The notes beneath the pieces were generated by a model. It ran no database searches. It was given only the letters and a program-made list of their open reading frames with translations, and was not told the origin of the DNA. Below, piece by piece: positions 60,092-64,000 of a stretch of 64,000 nucleotides of DNA. This stretch comes from Jannaschia maritima (GTDB taxonomy: Bacteria > Pseudomonadota > Alphaproteobacteria > Rhodobacterales > Rhodobacteraceae). The stretch's first letter is position 1. Each line of letters opens with the position of its first letter. The stretch spans positions 1 through 64,000 of the forward strand of contig NZ_JARGZA010000008.1 in assembly GCF_030973515.1 (NCBI RefSeq), given 5' to 3'. Position numbers and translations under genes: made by a program.

Positions 60092-62332
60092 ATGACGCCC
60101 GATCAGGCCCGGCTGGAGGACGACCGCGCGGCGCCCCGCCTCGTGACGCTGTGGCATGTCCTGACCGCCCTGCGCAGCCCCGTGCGGTTCCTGCAATCGG
60201 GCGCGCATCCCGACGACGAGACCTCGGCCATGCTGGCCGCCCTGCGGTTCCGCGACGGGATCGACCTAGCCTATGTCTGCTCGACCCGCGGCGAGGGGGG
60301 GCAGAACGACATCGGATGGGAATCGGGCGCGGCCCTGGGCGTCCTGCGGACGGCGGAGATGGAGCGCGCGGCCGACCGCCTGGACATGGCGCTGTGGTGG
60401 ATGGGGGAGGGGCCGGACGACCCGATGCGGGACTTCGGCTTCTCGAAGTCGGGCGAGGAGACGCTGGAGCGTTGGGGTCGCGACCACACGCTGCGGCGGT
60501 TCGTCCGCGCGGTCCGCGAGGCCAGGCCCGACATCCTGTGCCCGACCTTCCTGGACGTGCCGGGCCAGCATGGACACCACCGCGCGATGACCTGGGCCGC
60601 GGGCGAGGTGATGGGCCTTGCCGCGGATCCGGCCTTCGCGGTCGACGGGACCGACCCCTGGACGGTGGCCAAGCTGTACCTGCCCGCATGGTCCGGGGCG
60701 GGCACGGCCTATGACGACGATCTTCCGCCGCCGCCCGCCACCGTGGCGGTCGATGGCGGCGGCCGATGCCCCGTCACCGGCTGGCCCTGGGCGCGGATGG
60801 GACAGCACAGCCGCGCCATGCACCGGACGCAGGGCATGGGCCGGTGGACCGGGAACGAGGGCGGCGCCTTTCCGCTGCACCGGGTCGGCGGGGGACGGGA
60901 GGGGGCGATCACGGACGGCCTGCCCGCCGACCTGTCCGACATCGGCGCGGGGGCTGCGATGGCGGCGTTCGAGGAAGCGCGCATGGCGTTCCCGGACGGC
61001 GGGGCGGTCGCCGCGGCGCTGGCCCGCGGCCTGGCCGCCCTGCCGGAGGGCGGGCCCCACGCCCACCGGTTGGACCGCAAGCGCGCGCAGGCGATGCGGG
61101 CGCTGTGGCTGGCCTCCGGCGCGGAGGTGCGGGGCGCGGCCGACCGGTCCTTCGCGGCGCCGGGCGAGCGGGTCGCCGTCGCGGTGGACCGGCACGACGG
61201 GATCGCGACGGACGTGACGGTCTCGGTAGCGTGGCCCGACGGATGGGCGGATGGCGCGCCCGTGGCGGGCCACCGTCCGGCGGCCTATGCCATGCGCTAC
61301 GACCCCCTGGACCCGCCGAGCCCGGCACTGGCGGTCACCGCCCGCGTGGCGGGACAGGCGGTCGCCGTGGCCCTGCCGCTGGACCGGACCGTCGCGGCCC
61401 GGCCGGACGGGGTGGCGCTGGATCCGCCCGCGCAGATCCTGAACCGCGCTGCTGGGTCGGATGCGGCCACGCCCGTGGTCCTTTCGCCTGCGGGCGCCGC
61501 GCTGGATCTGCCCCCGGGATGGCGTCACGCGGCGGGCGCGCTCCATCCTCCGTCGGACGCGGCGGGCGCCGTCGGGATACCGGTCCTTCGGGACGGCGCG
61601 CCCGCCGCCGTGGTGACGCCGGTGCAGGCGCCGCACGTGCCGCCGCGCGTGCTGGCCATGCCCGCGATCCTGCGCATCGCCGTGCTGGACGTCCTTCTTC
61701 CGGACGCGCGGATCGCCGTCGCCTCCGCCGGGCGGGACAGGGTGGCGCATTGGCTGGGCCGCCTGGGGGCCGACGTGGTGGAGGCCGACGACGCGCTGCT
61801 GGATGCGGGCCTGCCGGGGGTGGACACGCTGGTCCTGGGGATCTTCGCCCTGCGCTTCCGCCCGGGCCTGTCGGCGCGGATGCGGGCCATATCCGACTGG
61901 GTCCGGGCGGGTGGCACCCTGGTCACGCTGTACCACCGGCCCTGGGACGATTGGGACCCGACCGCCATGCCCGCACGGCTGGAGATCGGGCAGCCGTCCC
62001 TTCGCTGGCGGGTGACGGACCCGGAGGCGGCGGTCACGCATCTGGCTCCGGACCACCCCGTCCTGACGGGGCCGAACCCGATCGGGCCGGACGACTGGGC
62101 CGGGTGGGACAAGGAGCGCGGCCTCTATTTCGCGTCGTCCTGGGACGGGGCGTACCGGCCGCTGCTGTCGATGTCCGATCCGGGCGAGGCGCCGCTGGAG
62201 GGCGCGCTCGTGTCCGGCGACGTGGGCCGGGGGCGGCACGCGCATTGCGCGCTGATCCTGCACCATCAGATGGAGCGGCTGGTCCCCGGGGCGTTCCGGT
62301 TGATGGCGAACCTGTGCGCGCCCCGGCGCTGA
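60092..62332 (+). CDS. Long PIG-L-family deacetylase with C-terminal extension
   Basis: The 746-residue protein has a PIG-L domain at about 30-240 with SGAHPDDETSAM (metal motif HPDDE), GEGGQNDIGWESG and a second His cluster GQHGHHRAM, which together form the zinc site. About 500 residues follow. They include Ala/Val-rich beta-type segments (about 320-480) and a C-terminal amidotransferase-like alpha/beta region (LGRLGADVVEADDALLD, LVLGIFALRF, VRAGGTLVTLYHRP) without an obvious catalytic Cys. No signal peptide is seen, so it is cytosolic. Co-transcription with the ROK gene suggests N-deacylation of the imported amino-sugar conjugate. Much longer than the usual 230-300 residue PIG-L proteins. 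Confidence 0.8.
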   Translation: MTPDQARLEDDRAAPRLVTLWHVLTALRSPVRFLQSGAHPDDETSAMLAALRFRDGIDLAYVCSTRGEGGQNDIGWESGAALGVLRTAEMERAADRLDMALWWMGEGPDDPMRDFGFSKSGEETLERWGRDHTLRRFVRAVREARPDILCPTFLDVPGQHGHHRAMTWAAGEVMGLAADPAFAVDGTDPWTVAKLYLPAWSGAGTAYDDDLPPPPATVAVDGGGRCPVTGWPWARMGQHSRAMHRTQGMGRWTGNEGGAFPLHRVGGGREGAITDGLPADLSDIGAGAAMAAFEEARMAFPDGGAVAAALARGLAALPEGGPHAHRLDRKRAQAMRALWLASGAEVRGAADRSFAAPGERVAVAVDRHDGIATDVTVSVAWPDGWADGAPVAGHRPAAYAMRYDPLDPPSPALAVTARVAGQAVAVALPLDRTVAARPDGVALDPPAQILNRAAGSDAATPVVLSPAGAALDLPPGWRHAAGALHPPSDAAGAVGIPVLRDGAPAAVVTPVQAPHVPPRVLAMPAILRIAVLDVLLPDARIAVASAGRDRVAHWLGRLGADVVEADDALLDAGLPGVDTLVLGIFALRFRPGLSARMRAISDWVRAGGTLVTLYHRPWDDWDPTAMPARLEIGQPSLRWRVTDPEAAVTHLAPDHPVLTGPNPIGPDDWAGWDKERGLYFASSWDGAYRPLLSMSDPGEAPLEGALVSGDVGRGRHAHCALILHHQMERLVPGAFRLMANLCAPRR

Positions 62333-62336
62333 GGCG

Positions 62337-63203
62337 GTGAGCGGGCGGTCCCCGCCGGGCGAATGGCGGGGCGTCGCATGGCTGCTGGCGGATATAGGGC
62401 TGAACGTCTGGGCGCTGACCATCGTCAAGGCGACGGGGGCGGAGCTGTCGGCGTGGCAGCTGGTCTTCCTTCGCGCCGCCGTGGGGCTGGCGCTGATGGT
62501 GCCATGGATCGCGTGGTCGCGGGCCGAGTTCCGCCGCGCCCGCCGTCCGGGCCTGCATCTGCTGCGGATCGCCCTGTCCGCCGTGACGCTGACCGCCAGC
62601 TTCCATGCGGTCGCGCGCCTGCCCTTCGCCCTGTTCACCGCGATGAACTTCACCCGACCCCTGGTGATGATCGCCATGGCCGCCCTGTTCCTGGCGGAGC
62701 CCGCGACCCCGCGACGGTGGGCCGCAGCCCTTCTGGGCCTAGCGGGTGTGGTCGTGGCGGTGGGGCCCACGGCGACCCCCGATCCGGCGCTTCTGGCCAT
62801 GGCGGTGACGGTGCTGTGCGGGACGGGTGCGATCGTGGTGACGCGCAAGCTGAACGACCAGCCGCCCGTGGTCCTGATGACGGCCTACACCGCGGGGCTG
62901 GCCCTGGCGACGGCCGGACCGGCCCTGGCGGCGTGGCGGCCGGTGAGTGCGGATCTGTGGCCCGTCCTGCTGGCGGTGGGGCTGTTCGCGCAGGGCGCGC
63001 AGTTCTGCTTCCTGCGCGCGCACCGATTCGCGACGGCGGGGCGGCTGGCCATCGCGGGCTATGCCGGGTTCGTGCTGACGACCGCGATCGGGTGGGCCGT
63101 GTTCGGCGAATGGCCCGCGCCGGCGTTCTGGCCCGGCGCCGCGGCGATCCTGTTCGCGGGTTGGCTCGCGCGGCCCGTGCGGGGGCGGGGGGCGGATCGA
63201 TGA
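62337..63203 (+). CDS. EamA-family (DMT) membrane transporter
   Basis: The 288-residue protein has ten predicted TM segments in two EamA repeats (about 10-140 and 150-285). The EamA-typical landmarks are AWQLVFLRAAVGLALMVPWI, FTAMNFTRPLVMIAMAALFL (cited as MNFTRPLV) and ALFLAEPATPRRWAAALLG. A GTG start at 62337 lies five bases after the preceding gene's stop region. DMT proteins export or import small metabolites. Here it may release a product of the adjacent catabolic genes. No signals link it specifically to one substrate. Confidence 0.82.
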   Translation: MSGRSPPGEWRGVAWLLADIGLNVWALTIVKATGAELSAWQLVFLRAAVGLALMVPWIAWSRAEFRRARRPGLHLLRIALSAVTLTASFHAVARLPFALFTAMNFTRPLVMIAMAALFLAEPATPRRWAAALLGLAGVVVAVGPTATPDPALLAMAVTVLCGTGAIVVTRKLNDQPPVVLMTAYTAGLALATAGPALAAWRPVSADLWPVLLAVGLFAQGAQFCFLRAHRFATAGRLAIAGYAGFVLTTAIGWAVFGEWPAPAFWPGAAAILFAGWLARPVRGRGADR

Positions 63204-63306
63204 CGTGGGCGGATCGGTGACGTGGGCGGATCGAGCCGCATGCGTGGCGCGCGGACCGGACGAATCGACCTCCGGCCGGCTGATCGGACTTGGCAGGACC
63301 GGCAGA

Positions 63307-63330
63307 TGTTGTAACCATCCGGTTACAACA
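63307..63330. promoter_or_regulatory. Perfect palindromic operator upstream of the second sugar-binding protein gene
   Basis: TGTTGTAACC-ATCC-GGTTACAACA, perfect 10-bp arms around a 4-bp centre, 14 bases before the downstream ATG. The even-centred, GTAACC/GGTTAC-type palindrome fits a LacI- or ROK-family operator. The regulator gene is not in the window. Confidence 0.8.
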
Positions 63331-63344
63331 AACGGGAGGACGAC

Positions 63345-64000
63345 ATGATCCGGATTCTTACGACGACGGTGGCGCTGACCGCGGCCCCCTTCGCGGCCTT
63401 CGCGGACGGCCATTCGGGCGACGTGGAAGTGCTGCACTGGTGGACGTCCGGCGGCGAGGCCGCGGCGTTGAACGTCCTGAAGGAAGATCTGGAAGGGCAG
63501 GGCATCGGTTGGACCGACATGCCCGTCGCGGGCGGCGGCGGCGAGCAGGCGATGACTGTGCTGCGCGCGCGCGTGACCGCCGGCAACGCGCCGACCGCGG
63601 TGCAGGCCCTGGGCTTCGACATCCTCGACTGGGCCGACCAGGGCGCGCTGGCCGACCTGAACGCGGTCGCCGCGGAACAGGGCTGGGACGACGTGGTGCC
63701 CGAGGCGCTGAAGGCGTTCGCCAAGTCGGACGGCCAATGGGTGTCCGCGCCGGTCAACGTCCATTCGACCAATTGGGTCTGGGCCAACACCGCGGTGCTG
63801 GAGGAGAACGGCATCGAGATCCCCACGACCTGGGAGGAGTTCACCGCCGCCGTCGAGACCTTGAAGGCCGCCGGCATCACCCCCATCGCCCATGGCGGGC
63901 AGGCGTGGCAGGACGCGACCGTGTTCGACGCGGTCGCCATGTCGACCGGCGGGCCGGAGTTCTACGAGGCCGCGTTCATCGACCTCGATCCCGAGGTCCT
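63345..64000 (+). CDS. Sugar ABC transporter substrate-binding protein (family 1), 3'-truncated
   Basis: The gene is open to the window end (218 codons visible). It has a signal peptide ([20 protein letters not shown]). Family-1 features are [20 protein letters not shown] and [20 protein letters not shown] (cited as [10 protein letters not shown]), as in glucose/mannose-type binding proteins. It starts after GGGAGGA. The gene begins another sugar-transport operon with its own operator and is not a copy of the 57550-58812 protein. Its permeases and ATPase are expected just beyond the window. Confidence 0.85.
   Translation, partial: MIRILTTTVALTAAPFAAFADGHSGDVEVLHWWTSGGEAAALNVLKEDLEGQGIGWTDMPVAGGGGEQAMTVLRARVTAGNAPTAVQALGFDILDWADQGALADLNAVAAEQGWDDVVPEALKAFAKSDGQWVSAPVNVHSTNWVWANTAVLEENGIEIPTTWEEFTAAVETLKAAGITPIAHGGQAWQDATVFDAVAMSTGGPEFYEAAFIDLDPEV

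Overview
The window is very GC-rich, has tightly packed and often overlapping genes, and carries protein families typical of Rhodobacterales (Alphaproteobacteria). A ParA/ParB pair, two perfect 20-bp parS-like palindromes and a replication initiator preceded by eight 17-bp iterons (about 43.1-47.0 kb) show that this is an extrachromosomal replicon, a plasmid or chromid, rather than main-chromosome sequence. The species assignment is inference only.

Left part (1-23.5 kb), surface polysaccharide. A truncated UDP-glucuronate-epimerase-like gene converges on a seven-gene minus-strand operon (8016 down to 1055). This holds PseB, PseC, PseF, PseG and PseI for a pseudaminic-acid-type nonulosonate, but no recognisable PseH acetyltransferase. 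In its place are two tandem formyltransferase-like genes and a PIG-L deacetylase. Diverging from it is an export and assembly block resembling the Gfc/Yjb group 4 capsule machinery: Wzc kinase, YjbH/GfcD, YjbF/GfcB, a small Thr-tailed protein and Wza. A fused SDR-phosphoglycosyltransferase, a Wzx flippase, two GT4 glycosyltransferases, an EpsG-type polymerase and an AsnB-type amidotransferase follow.

Middle part (23.8-41.5 kb), catabolism and transport. A three-subunit molybdenum hydroxylase of the form-II CO-dehydrogenase-like type (AYRGAGR loop) comes first, then a rhodanese and a hydantoinase/oxoprolinase A+B pair. Next is PhnD-PhnE without a PhnC ATPase. A ribose-type ABC operon follows, with a PhyH dioxygenase, ribokinase, RbsD and a divergent PanB-like protein, controlled by a divergent AraC regulator.

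Replicon core (41.5-47.7 kb). Two tandem secreted histidine-phosphatase-like paralogues, one lacking the catalytic His, precede the parS sites, parA, parB, the iteron origin and repA. A Phd antitoxin with a VapC toxin gene broken by one in-frame amber codon follows.

Right part (47.8-64 kb). An RND efflux pump with its adaptor is followed by a minus-strand sugar ABC operon (binding protein, two permeases, an ArgH-family lyase, an ATPase and a PfkB kinase). Facing it across a palindromic operator are a ROK repressor, a long PIG-L-type hydrolase and an EamA exporter. The window ends inside a second sugar-binding protein gene with its own perfect palindromic operator. No rRNA, tRNA, CRISPR array or intact insertion sequence was seen.
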